Assembly (NCBI GenBank): GCA_025617745.1
Contig: CM046854.1
Location: 60,903,606 to 60,967,605, forward strand
DNA length: 64,000 nucleotides
Source of the DNA: Heliocidaris erythrogramma
Taxonomy: Eukaryota; Echinodermata; Echinoidea; Camarodonta; Echinometridae
Reading direction: 5' to 3'
Shown here in pieces: positions 22,887-34,121 of this stretch. Each line of letters begins with the position of its first letter. Positions within the stretch are counted from its first letter, which is position 1. A model generated the notes under the pieces. It was not told where the DNA came from. It saw only the letters and a program-made list of their open reading frames with translations, and searched no databases. Both the position numbers and the translations under genes were made by a program.

Positions 22887-24110
22887 GGGGGGGGGGGGGG
22901 GTCCGATTCGATTGGATAAAAACATTGTCCGTAAAATATTTAAATTCATTTGTTTTTTGTTTGTTTTGCAAGCCCCTCAACCCCCCCCCCCCCCCCCCCC
23001 CCCCCCGCCACAACCAATTTTCGATTCAATAAAAACATTCTCCGTTGTATACCTCAATTCATTTGTTGTTTTTTCGGGGTAGTATATTCTCCATTTGTTA
23101 CACACCAAATATTTTTTGTTACGTTTAAAACATTTGCGTTGTATATTTGATTCATTTGTTTGTTTTATTGGGGTTGTAAATTCTCAGTAAGCATGGCTAG
23201 TTACTCCGCAAAGAAATTTTCGACTCGATAAATGCGTTGTGCCTAGCATACTTTATTCATTTGTTGTTTCATTTCGGTTGCAGATGATCCTAAGTAAGGG
23301 CCCAAATCAATTTTCGATTCGATAAAAATTTTTTTTCCTTGTATTCTTCAATTCATTTGTTTCTCCTTAAGTTACCCCCCCCCCCCCCCGAAAATAAATA
23401 AAAATCAGATTCGATTAAAACATTCTCTGTTGTATATTTCAATTTTTTTTTTTTTTTTAATTTGGATAGTATATTCTCCGTAAGTTACACCCCAATTAAT
23501 TTTCGATACGTTTAAAACATTTTGCATTGTATGGCTAGAGTGCCCAAGTCTGCGCACACGCGTAACTGCGCGATTCTAATCAAACAAAACACGCAACGAA
23601 CACAAACTTTTCATCTTTATCATTGCAATAGGTATTCATGCAAAAAACGAGTCAAAATAATGAAAAACGGTCTTATTTCAGACATTTTATTCACAAGCCT
23701 CAAAATGTGGTCTTTCACGTCAAAACTCCCGAACTGCGTGTAAAATGAATGAGCGCGCAGACATGGCCACCATTGTTTTATCAATATTGAAATTACACGG
23801 CCGTTTCTTGTGAAATGGCATTGTTCTTGCTCTAATTTTGATGAGATCTTTTTCAAACTTACTCTTTAGAATATCAGGAATAAAATAAAATAAAGCTTTA
23901 GAGCAATATTAAAGAAATTCTTGTTCATTTTCAGGTCAAAACCTTAGGTGCGCAGACATAGGGCTCCCCATCATATATTTCATTCATTTCCTGTTTTATT
24001 TGGGTGGTAGATCCTCCCTAAATAAATTTTCGGTTGTTTTCTTTTTCCTTTGGGGGGGGGGGGGCAGTATATTTATTCTGTTTTCATGGAATGTTATTTT
24101 GTACATTCCG
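22625..24110 (+). repeat. Tandem array, about 90-130-bp units, with homopolymer runs
   Basis: About a dozen diverged units contain ttcgattcgataaaaacattc, ttgtatatttcaattcatttg and tttgggt.gtatattctccgtaagtta.ccc. The cgat landmarks fall near 22677, 22768, 22903, 23019, 23112, 23217, 23312, 23404 and 23500. Poly-T/poly-G (22847-22901), poly-C (22982-23006), another poly-C (23376-23389) and a poly-G run (24054-24064) interrupt it. The array is split by the 23532-23974 insertion. Confidence 0.8.
23532..23974. mobile_element. Candidate MITE inserted in the tandem array
   Basis: It interrupts one unit between ttgtat and atttcattcattt. The ends carry an imperfect inverted repeat: gcccaagtctgcgca near the left and tgcgcagacatagggc near the right. 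A short TA/TAT duplication is possible. The interior contains a 73-codon ORF with no recognisable domain. Confidence 0.5.
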
Positions 24111-24575
24111 ATTTTGTCTTCCTTTGGCCCCAAATGTAATACATGTACCTAATAAAGAAACAATCACTTGTTATCTGGACACTGACATATAAAGTTATGG
24201 TGCACTTTTCTTCGTCTCTGGCGACGAGGATGAACGGGTTCATTCAGCCCCAACCCCCCCCCCCCCTTACACAACTTACCAAATTAACCCACTGGTTACG
24301 GAACCGGATCGTCTATTATGTAGTACCTATACTGAAACAAAAGCAGGGCATCAGTGATTCAAATCCCAACTTTGTTCAAGGTATGGTACACTAACCAATA
24401 ATCATGTACACTGCACGTGTGTAGAATTACATCTATGAAAGTGGTTGTGATATTGATGATGAACAAAGAATCATAATATAATTATGAGAATGTCATTTTG
24501 TTATGTTCAGTTGTAAGTGCTTAGAAGCCTGACTGTAAGATGAATGGCATTTTGTGGTTGGAAGCGACTCTAAAG
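24111..24575. other. No gene seen
   Basis: Unique AT-rich sequence with one poly-C run near 24256-24267. Confidence 0.45.
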
Positions 24576-24803
24576 TTAACCCTTTTCCGGTTTTCCCGCC
24601 CGACGGGACTTTTCAGTCCGACGTGAGATAAAGCATGATTATTTGAAAATGGCAAGCATTCCTGAACCCTTTTGTGCCTGATGGGATTCCTGTGTCCTTA
24701 TTTTGGAGGTCAAACCAGAGCGCGTTGAAAGAGAGAGTTGTGGCACGCACATAATAAATGTACGCGTACGCGGTCTTTGTTTAAAACATGGCGGATCATG
24801 GAA
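24576..24803 (-). mobile_element. piggyBac-like terminal fragment
   Basis: TTAA at 24576-24579 is followed by cccttttccggttttcccgc; a related block recurs about 80 bp further in (cccttttgtgcctgatggg). The part at 24725-24803 is the inverted counterpart of 31112-31190 (gatccgcca.gttttaaac then aaagaccgcgtacgc). There it leads directly into a piggyBac-type transposase start. The fragment is therefore read as a rearranged terminal piece of the same family. Confidence 0.6.
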
Positions 24804-26456
24804 CTCCCTGGGTCAAACCAGTGCTATACATATAGAGACTCGCGAACTGGAGTTCCTTCTGATTGGTCACTTATTTCATGGAGCTTCAAATAGTTCCATC
24901 CCGTAGAGAATGTATAGGTGAAAGGGGGCTATTGGGAGCTCCTCGGGGCTCTACAGATAATAACCTAATTCTTTTTTATGGGCCACCTGGTATTAGTTGC
25001 CTTTATGAATATATCCCTGCTCATTATTCAGCTTATCCAATTCACTTGCGTAAAAATCATGCTTATAGTAATATATACTTTATAAATGTTGATTTTCACG
25101 GAAACCTTAGGCAAATGTTCTACAGAATACAAAGTCATGTTTATTACATTCTGGTTTCCATTGTTTCTCAATGACAAGGTGTTGGTAAATACATTTATAC
25201 TTGTAGACATGATACGAACTCTCCAATTATCATGTCTGCATGAATAATAGTTGTAGCTGTAAACAATGAGATTAGTATGATAACCGTCAGCTCTTTTTCA
25301 TGGGCATGCATTAATAAATATAGCAAATATTAAATTATATAAGTATACAACAACAAAGGTCAGAAATTAGCCACTATTCTTGTTTACCCTGTCTATAATC
25401 ATTAAAACAACATTAATCTTTTTTACTCTGTCCTTAACCAAACTTGTGTCCGCAATGAAGATTTTGTCGCGCAAACTGATGCATAACAAAATCGTGCATT
25501 GTTTACAGCTGTAAACCGTATCCCAGATCAGTGATTCTTAATATTTATTTTTATATTTTATTTTTTAAATTTATATTCATAGTTTACTGTATTGTAACAA
25601 TGCACTTATGTACAACAACAAGATTAATGAAAAACATTGCCCAATGTGCTTGCTATACATGTGGTTATCCTGTTCACGGACAGTAGCGCGCCGGGCACTG
25701 TGTATTGTGCACCGAGCGGACTGTGCATGGAACGGGCAGCGGGCCACTGATGGTATCCATCAGTCTTGTGCCTTGCTTGCTCGATGAATGTTTTAATTGT
25801 ATGAATTATGCTTCATCACATTCGATTTTTGCTCCAGAGTTTGTTAACCATCTTTCACATGATACTTTCAAGTAACCGTCGCTTAATTATAGTTGTAAAC
25901 AGCTAAACAGCTTTAATTTATATTTGTGACTTATTATTGTAACACAAGCTGATAGATTGAAAATGCATACCTCGTAAATCATATTGTATTGTGCACATTG
26001 TATTTAGTGTACAGTCAATAATTTTCAATAACAAATGAAACAATATTCTGTCGTATTTCCCAACACTATTCAGTAAATAATGAATAATGAATACTAATTC
26101 AAAGCGGTGTTCGGCGGTAGCCGATTGGAGGGTTGATAGCAGTAGGAATCTGCTCGTAGTCGTACTTCTAATATGATTTATATTTGTGTCGTATTTTATT
26201 TTAGTTTCTATTCTTATTCTGTAATTGTACCATGTATTGTTCATTTTCGGGATACCAATTTCAATTGTTTTTCCCAAATGAGCTTCTTTTGTTCTGAGAC
26301 TCACAAACCTAATCTGCCTGGGCGCATAAACAACATCCTTCTAATTCATTCTGCCACTCTATTATATGTGTTATTTTGCCTGTACAATAAATACCTACCG
26401 ACTATAGTTAATTCATGTACAATCTGTATACTTCAATCGGATCATGACCTCTTTTA
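24804..26456. other. No named gene; probable 5' region of the LINE
   Basis: About 1.65 kb upstream of the endonuclease ORF with only short ORFs (103 codons at 24863, 128 at 25918 minus) and no recognised domain. It may contain the LINE 5' UTR and a decayed ORF1. The boundary with host or piggyBac DNA is not visible. Confidence 0.4.
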
Positions 26457-27513
26457 ATGACTAATCTCGAAACAATGATTGATGTTAACTCTCAAGATTC
26501 TCACTTACTTGAACTCCACCTACCTTTTGACTCAAATGATCCTTTTCTAAACGTTCCAAATTGCTCGTACTTTTCTGAAAGCCAGATTACATTAGATTCT
26601 CGGTTACAAACCAATGATTTATTCTGTTCACATATAAATGTGAGAAGCCTATATAAAAACTTTGATAAATTTCGTGATTTTTTAAACGAACTCAAATTCA
26701 ATTCAGCAATTATTGGTGTGTCTGAAACATGGTTAAATGACACCCCTTCTTCACTTTTTTCAATAGAGGGATTTTCGCTACTCACTAACAACAGAACCGA
26801 GAAAACAGGAGGTGGGGTTGGATTTTATGTCTCAGATTACTTAAAAGCTGAAGTGATCAAAGAGCTTAGTATAATATCTGATGAAGTAGAATCTATTTTT
26901 ATTGATATTTATGTACCAGGACAGAAAAACTTTGTTGTTGGCGAAATATATAGACCTCCTAATTCTAGCCCCAGTAAATTCCTTGATACTCTCCAGAATA
27001 TTCTTTCAGCGCCCTCTTTGGTTGACAGAAGAGTAATTATAATGGGAGATTACAATCTAAATCTATTACACTGTAATGAAATTCCTCATTGCCAACATTT
27101 CTTAGACTTAATCTTATCCCATTCATTGATTCCATTAACCAGAAAACCAACGCGAGTAACTGATACGATATTTACTCTACTTGATAATATTTTTGTAGAC
27201 GATGTATCAAATATAAGAACTGGTATAATAATTTCGGATATTTCAGATCATTACCCAATTTTTGCTATAATCCCAAATGTCAAAATTAAATCACCTAAAT
27301 GTAATAGATCCGGTATCAGGGATTTTTCCCAAAAGAACCTGAATAAACTTAAAGAGCAGCTTCGCTCTCTGGACTGGTCTGCGGTATATGAAACTGAGAA
27401 TGTGAACGCCTCTTATAAGGCTTTTAAAACTCTTTTAAAATGCATAAATCGCAAAAATACATTTTTTAATAAATATAAACATAACCCTACCTCAGAATCT
27501 AAACTGAAGTATA
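26457..27513 (+). pseudogene. LINE ORF2, apurinic endonuclease domain
   Basis: About 352 codons run open until the nested insertion. They hold the full APE-type endonuclease signature in order: HINVRSLYKN, VSETWLND, a GGGVGFYV block, GEIYRPPNSS, IIMGDYNLNLL and IISDISDHYPIF. The catalytic-type residues (N, E, Y, D/N, and the SDH triad end) are all present, so this domain looks intact. It nicks target DNA for target-primed reverse transcription. It is followed by the linker (SQKNLNKLKEQL..) that leads into RT. The chain is interrupted at codon 352 (Tyr) by the L2-like insertion. The family is CR1/jockey-like by domain order. Confidence 0.9.
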
Positions 27514-28692
27514 ATAATAATAATAATAATAATGTGATTTATATAGCGCCAAATCCACTCTGTGGAGTGCTTAAGGCGCATTCAAGAAGAAAAGTAGCTA
27601 AGAAGAGAATAGCAAAGTTTTTAGAAGTTTTTTAAAGGACAATGAGGTCGAACAACTTTTTATGTCTTCAGGTAGGCTATTCCAAAAGGTCGGGCTTGTG
27701 TATGAATATGATCGTTCCCCCCAGGTTTTAGATACTTTGGGTATGTTGAGAAGGCCAGAAGAGGAAGAACGAAGTGATCTTGTTAGGGTGTAGCGCTTAA
27801 TAAGTGAAATATTATATTGAGGAGCAGTGCCATGAATACAATGAAAGGTAAGCAGCAGAATCTTAAAGGTGATGCGGTCCTTTACAGGTAGCCAATGTAA
27901 GGAGCGTAAAATTGGAGTAATGTGAGTGCGTTTGGAGTATAACGACACAATGCGTGCTGCAGCATTTTGCAGTTTCTGGAGCTTGGATAGTAAAGTCTGG
28001 GGTAAATTGACAAGAAGGGCATTTCCAAAATCCAACCGGGATGAAATCAAGGCATGAACTAACTTTTCGGTTGCCGACTTAGACAAATATTTCCTAATAA
28101 AACCTATGTTACGCAACTGGTATCTAATTGATCTGCACATGTGTGAAATTTGATTAGACATTGTCATGTGTGAATCAAACATAAAACCGAGATTGCGGCA
28201 AGAATCAGATAAATTGATGGTATGATTGGAAAATGAGATCGAGTTGATGGAAATTTTGTTACGTTGTGCTTTGGAACCAAATATAAGGAATTCACACTTA
28301 TCAGTATTTAGTTTGAGAGAGTGTGAAAACATCCATTTTTGGATGTCAGCCGTACATGACTTGAGGCGGTTAATCGCGCTTTCAGCAGCAGGTTGATTGC
28401 TCTTGAAGGAAATCATTAGTTGGATATCATCAGCATATATGTGATAATCAATACCGTGATGAACTAAGACTTGCCGCAATCCTATCAAATAAATCGAAAA
28501 GAGGGTCGGACCTCCCACAGAGCCTTGAGGCACGCCATAGGTGCGAGGCAATGCAACTGATTTGCATCCATTTATGCAGACCAACTGAGAATGGCAGGAA
28601 AGATAGGACACAAACCAGTTGTATGCGTCGCCCTTCACACCAAATGAACTTAATATATTCAAGAGGATGGTATGGTTCACAGTGTCGGTACC
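27514..28692 (-). mobile_element. 5'-truncated L2/CR1-like LINE nested in the larger LINE
   Basis: A 1179-bp insertion on the minus strand, flanked by GTATA (27509-27513 and 28693-28697). Removing it reconnects the host LINE reading frame exactly at a tyrosine codon. The open frame (about 365 codons) begins inside RT at TVNHTILLNILSSFG. It then shows YGVPQGSVGGPTLFSIYL, YHIYADDIQLM (YADD catalytic box), HSLKLNTDKCEFLIFG, LRSLHWLPVKDRITFK and SPTFWNSLPEDIKS. The 3' end carries the typical L2/CR1 tail: gcgcc..atataaatcacatt followed by (ATT)n on the minus strand. It is open throughout yet truncated, so young but dead on arrival. Confidence 0.9.
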
Positions 28693-30560
28693 GTATACTC
28701 GGTACCGTAATGTCCTCACAAATGCATTACGGATGGCTAAAAAGATTTATTTTGCAAAACAGTTTGCAATTTATAAGAATGATGCAAATAATACATGGAA
28801 AGTAATAAATAGTGTAATAAATCCCAAGAAAAAACATGAGACTGTTGCCAAAGTTTGTGTAGGCAATGTACAATTACAAGAGCCAAGTCAAATATCAGAA
28901 GCCTTTAATAATTTCTTCGTAAATATAGGCCCAAATCTTGCCAGTAATACACCGAAATCTGACAAAACCTTTCGTCATTTTTTAAATAACAGAAATTCAT
29001 CTTCCTTATTCTTTGATCCAGTTGTTGAAGAGGAAGTAATCGATATAATAAACAATTTGAATACGAAGAAAGCTCCCGGTTTTGACGGAATAACAAACTT
29101 CCTTTTAAAAAACACTGTCAATGAAATTATTTTACCTTTAACTCATATTTTGAACATGTCTTTGACGAAAGGCGTCGTACCTGACCGAATGAAAATTGCT
29201 AAAGTCATTCCTATTTTTAAAAAAGGTAATAAAGAAGAACTAGGTAATTATCGCCCAATATCTCTCTTAACATCTCTTTCTAAAATCCTTGAAAGATTAG
29301 TGTATTCACGAACGTTAACATTTTTGAACGAATTCAATGTTCTATCCAACTCTCAATTTGGTTTTAGAAAAAAACATTCTACTTCTCATGCTTTATTAAC
29401 ATTTATAGATAAGATCGCCAATGCAATTGACGACCAGACATATACAGTCGGTATATTTTTGGACTTGTCCAAGGCCTTTGACACGATAAACCACGACATT
29501 TTATTATGCAAACTCTGTTATCATGGAATTCGTGGAAAGGCCTTGGACTGGTTCAAGAGTTACCTATCTAACAGGAAACAATTTGTTGCTACTAATGGAC
29601 ACGAATCTAGTCTCAGAGACATTTCATGTGGTGTTCCACAGGGATCATTATTGGGCCCACTCCTTTTTATTCTTTATATTAATGACTTCCCCAATTCATC
29701 AAACTTGCTATCTTTTATCATATTTGCTGATGACTCGAACATATTTTTTTCACATCGCAATCCCCAGATCCTTTTTTGACACCGTTAATAATGAATTGAA
29801 ATTCGTTCAAGATTGGATAAATGCAAATAAGTTATCTTTAAATGTTACAAAAACTCAATATATGGTGTTTAATAATAATAACAACCAAGTAAATCCTCTT
29901 CCCGGTCACATAATAATTAATAATGTCAATTTACAACGAACCGAATGTACCAAATTTCTTGGTCTGTATATTGATAGTGATCTTTCGTGGAAATCCCACA
30001 TTAATTATTTGTGTAAATTACTCTCGAGAAATACTGGCATTCTTTATAAACTTAAAGACCTTTTCCCCACCAATATTCTGCAAACATTGTATGGTACTTT
30101 GATAAACTCAAATATATATTATGGCATTCTCGCGTGGGGAAATAGCACATTACTTCTTCTTGATAGAATTCTTTACATCCAAAAACGCGCTATAAGAATA
30201 GTCAACCGGAAACCATTTCTTGCTCATACAAATGAATTATTCTTCTCAAACAAAGTATTCAAAATAACTGAATTGTTTTTGTTCAATGTTGGTGTTTTTA
30301 TGTATAAATTATCCTCAGACGACCTCCCTGATGTATTTTCAACCTTGTTCATGAGAAATGATTTTCTCCAACTCGACAAAGTCACTCCTATCATCTTCCA
30401 AGAACAAGAACAGTCTTCGCCCAGAAAACAATTAAGTATAACGGACCTAAATTCTGGAACGAACTTCCAAGTGAACTCATCACTAGCCCTTCACTACACA
30501 GTTTTAAAAATAGACTGAAATCTTTCTTGTTACAAAAATATAACGTATAATACTACTTAT
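28693..30560 (+). pseudogene. LINE ORF2, reverse transcriptase and C-terminal domain
   Basis: Continuation of the 26457 ORF. The RT region runs from TRYRNVLTNALRMAKKIYF through KAPGFDGITN, AKVIPIFKKGNKEELGNYRP (finger motifs), FGFRKKHSTSHAL, GIFLDLSKAFDTINHDIL (motif A), CGVPQGSLLGPLLFILYIND (motif B) and FIIFADDSNIF (FADD catalytic box). A frameshift lies at about 29765, after HRNPQIL. The frame then continues as FFDTVNNELKFVQDWINANK, TKFLGLYIDSDLSWKSHI and LDRILYIQKRAIRIV. A second shift near 30400 leads to the conserved KFWNELPSELITSPSLHSFK end. Two frameshifts plus the L2 insertion inactivate it. Confidence 0.9.
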
Positions 30561-31110
30561 ACTTTGCAACCATAATAACATCATTCGTACAATTAAACAC
30601 CCTTTCACTCATCAGCGTTCAGGCAGATTTAAGATTTAAGCTGATACTATTTTTTGTTTTTATTAGTTTTCAACCTGTAATAACCGATTAGATGCTCATT
30701 AAGTCAAACATGGTACTGTATTATTATTATTTTATTTTTAGTAACAACTTGGCAGAATTTGAATTTCAGGTTTACTAAGCATATTGTTATAAGTATATTT
30801 GAAATACACTTCATTGCTTTAGGATGCACTCCAGCTCAGTAGGAACCAACTTTCACTTTACAAGCCTTGCTTTTTAGTTGGTTCCTACACATTTCACTGT
30901 TTATTTCGGTATGGACTTATATATTTGGTTAAATTATACACTTGATTTGTGCATTGTATACTTTAATGAATATTTTACTATTCTTACCTTGTCCTTTATG
31001 TATATGCTTGAATTGTATGTGAAAAATTATTCTTCGTCCAGACGTGACACCTTTGTATATTTTCGTTGTGAAATGTGAAAATAAATTCAATTCAATTCAA
31101 TTCAATTCTA
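30561..31110 (+). other. LINE 3' UTR ending in a short tandem tail
   Basis: Non-coding, AT-rich. It ends gtgaaaataaattcaattc with (ATTCA)n repeats at about 31085-31109, instead of poly-A, as in CR1-like LINEs. The next bases are piggyBac-like sequence. Confidence 0.6.
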
Positions 31111-31754
31111 TGATCCGCCAAGTTTTAAACAAAGACCGCGTACGCTTAGGCTTATTATGCGCGTACATCACTCTCTTTCAACAGCTATGTCTGCTAACAA
31201 GAATGAAGCTGCAGATCAGAGGCCCTTCTGAATAGCATGATAGTGGGACTTCCCGATTATAAAGCACACGATTATACCCCGGTCGAGTCCGACTCTGAGG
31301 ACGAATTTTCAGAGGTAGAATATGATGCAACATGTTCAACACTTGACATTAGGTAGCCGCATGAGGCAGAAGATGATGTCCCACTCAGTTAACTGATAGG
31401 TAAGAAGGATCCACTGGCAGCTGCTGAAACAGATGCCAATGCAGATGATGAGGAAAATGATGATGAACATCAGCCCCTCAGTGCTCTTGCATGTCAACAA
31501 GGTGGAAGAGGAAAGAAGCAGTGACAGACCAGTCCCTTATCGAAGAAAATGCGGATTCATGTTACAAAGATGAACTTGCATACTGCTCTTGTCCCACAGA
31601 CATTCTCTTGACAGTCTTTGACAAAGACATTTGCGAAAGAAAAAAATTGTTTGAGACATGCGAGTTTGTAGTCCAGAAAGGGCGGATGTTCATCCCCGTA
31701 ATGGATGAGGAGCTTCTAGGATTAACAGGAATCAGATTCTTCATGGGATAACAT
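31111..31754 (+). pseudogene. piggyBac-type (PGBD) transposase N-terminal remnant
   Basis: It begins in promoter-like sequence shared with 24725-24803, then an ATG near 31186 (MSANKNEAADQRPF). An acidic block follows in another frame: YTPVESDSEDEFSEVEYD. A further acidic stretch precedes the longer open piece 31491-31751. That piece, FDKDICERKKLFETCEF..FIPVMDEELLGLTGIRFFMG, resembles the start of the piggyBac transposase core (a W/F.PV..EEL..F.GI...MG pattern). Several frameshifts and stops occur, and the catalytic aspartates lie downstream and are missing. It is a dead fragment. Confidence 0.6.
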
Positions 31755-31783
31755 CATCTTCTGTCTTGGGGAGACTATTGCTG

Positions 31784-32021
31784 CTCTGGGGTGGTATACT
31801 GAGATTTATTTTATCTTGATTTTAGTGAAAAGATTTTAATTGTCATAACAAATTTTAAATTGCAACATTTCATTCGTGTTTGCGCAGATGAATTCCTCGT
31901 ACACAGCCACTTTTGCGCAGTCATTAACCAATGATGCGCCATAAGCGTACATTTTGTTATGACAATTAAAATTATTTCACTAAAATCAAGATAAAATAAA
32001 TCTCAGAATACCATCCCGATC
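31784..32021. mobile_element. Palindromic element (about 240 bp)
   Basis: The left arm (ggtggtatactgagatttat, then ttttatcttgattttagtg, then aattgtcataaca) is repeated inverted on the right at about 31955-32021 with few mismatches. The loop is about 100 bp. The structure fits a MITE; the target duplication is unclear. Confidence 0.6.
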
Positions 32022-33673
32022 AAGACCTTCATGTCGTCATCATTGTAGAAACCACGAAGTGTCGTGTTGATTGTTGTATTGTATTGTATGATTATTATAC
32101 CAACTAAATTAAAAGTAACTGATAAAACAAATAAAGTTTTGATTAAATGCTTATTAAAATTACCCCTCAAATAAAAAAAGTAAATTCTAACTTTCTTATC
32201 CCTTTACATAATAGTAGACCAGCCAAGAAGATTTTTTTTACTTTGGACAGCATTTTTGGGTAATGCTCGGCGTTCATGCTTAAAGTCTTGCAAAAATACT
32301 GACGAATAACGTACGGGCGGATGCCACGCGCATTTTTGCCTAAAAATGCCATTTTGGCTCAAAATTTGAAAGAATGTCAAAAATCACGATTTTTATTTTT
32401 TGGACCTAATATGTAATACCTGATTAAGACTTTTCAAGTGATATCAGATTTATTTTGAGTTTCAAGTTATAAACCTGATTAATACACAATTGAAAGTAGG
32501 ATATTACAGACACATGTATGGCGTAATGAAACATAAAACTGTGATTTACTCAAAATAATAGGTTGTGAAAACTACCAATATTTCAACGTTTTTACCCAAC
32601 GTAAACTTGTCATTTTAAACGCCTTTTCTTGATTAAGCATATCCTGTATATTGTCATGTCACACACAGAAAAGAAATTATCCGATAAGGTAATGTATAAC
32701 TCATTTTATGTTATCCCAAACAGAACGATGTGTTTTTACTGGATGCGCATTTTGACTGAAAAACACTATTTGAAGGTACATCTAGAGTGTATAAGGCAAT
32801 TATCCCATGTTTATTAGTATAGTCTATGGGCCAAAAACTGAAATTTCTCCACCCCCTTAGAAATAATCTTAAATGATTTTTTTTTTCCTGTTAGATGAGA
32901 CCATTAACTATCAGAATATGCTTCTTTGCCCTAAAATAAGAGGTGGGCGTGGCCACAAGGACTATTACCATGGCAAGGGATCAAAAACAGTAGAATTTAA
33001 GAAAATGTCATGTATTCGTGATAAAGAAAGGACAAAAACACATTGTAACATTTTAAAGTAATGAATCACAAGTTTCTCACTTGATAAAAACTCAAACAAA
33101 AGGTGTCCATCATGTTTGAAAATGGCTGTTGCTATGGAAACAGTAAGACAAAAAAAAAACATATTTGAGCAAAAAAAAAACCCACGATGCTACCGAAAAA
33201 AGTAAATATTAATACATTTGTATTGTACATGATTATCTTCTCTTTTACACGACACTCATCAAAATTTGTTTAAGTAAAGGGATGATGGAGTGGACCACTA
33301 AATGTCTAGGCCGTTACCATGGTAACAAATTTATTGCATTTATAATGAAATACAGAACTATATTTGTTTTCAACATGAAATAATGGTAAACACCTAATTA
33401 TTGCTACCGCCTGTTTGATTATATTCAAACATTTAGTTTGGAATATAGTTTGGAATTTGATTTATTAAAAAAATCTGTTGCCATGGAAACAGAATTAATG
33501 AAGATTATATCTTTCAACTAAAGAAGGAAATGTAACTAACCAATATAAAATATATAGCAATTAGATTAACAAACACCGTCAGCGATTAGAATCTGCTCGT
33601 TTGTTGTGAATGTGACCACTATCATAATAGCTGTTACCAAAATTTGGTAGCTAATACAAAAAGTGGTGTTGTC
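32022..33673. other. No gene seen; several X-box-like motifs
   Basis: About 1.65 kb with short ORFs only. Palindromic RFX X-box-like motifs occur: ttaccatggcaagg (32965-32978), gttgctatggaaac (33128-33141), gttaccatggtaac (33313-33326) and gttgccatggaaac (33477-33490). Confidence 0.45.
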
Positions 33674-34121
33674 TTTCTACCAGAATTTCTGTTTACTTGA
33701 TTCCAATCTAGATCCAGAAGATTTGTGTTGGCTATTAAATGGGTGATACCAGAATTTTCACATTGAACATGATGACAAGACCTGCTACTTGATTCATTGC
33801 AAAGTTTATTTATATACAGTGCGTATCAGAAAAAAGTATACCCAACTTAATTAGCTTCTAAATTAAAAAGTTATAACCTCTATGAGCTTGAAATTTATTT
33901 CTACCAGAATTTCTGTTTACTTGATTCCAATCTAGATCCAGAAGATTTGTGTTGGCTATTAAATGGGTGATACCAGAATTTTCACATTGAACATGATGAC
34001 AAGACCTGCTACTTGATTCATTGCAAAGTTTATTTATATACAGTGCGTATCAGAAAAAAGTATACCCAACTTAATTAGCTTCTAAATTAAAAAGTTATAA
34101 CCTCTATGAGCTTGAAATTTA
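33674..34121 (+). repeat. Perfect-looking tandem duplication, 224-bp unit
   Basis: The block starting tttctaccagaatttctgtt and ending in the gagcttgaaatttat segment is repeated immediately (33674-33897, 33898-34121) with no difference that I can see. It includes the terminal repeat of the mariner-like element, so an extra terminus now lies at about 33817. Confidence 0.9.
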
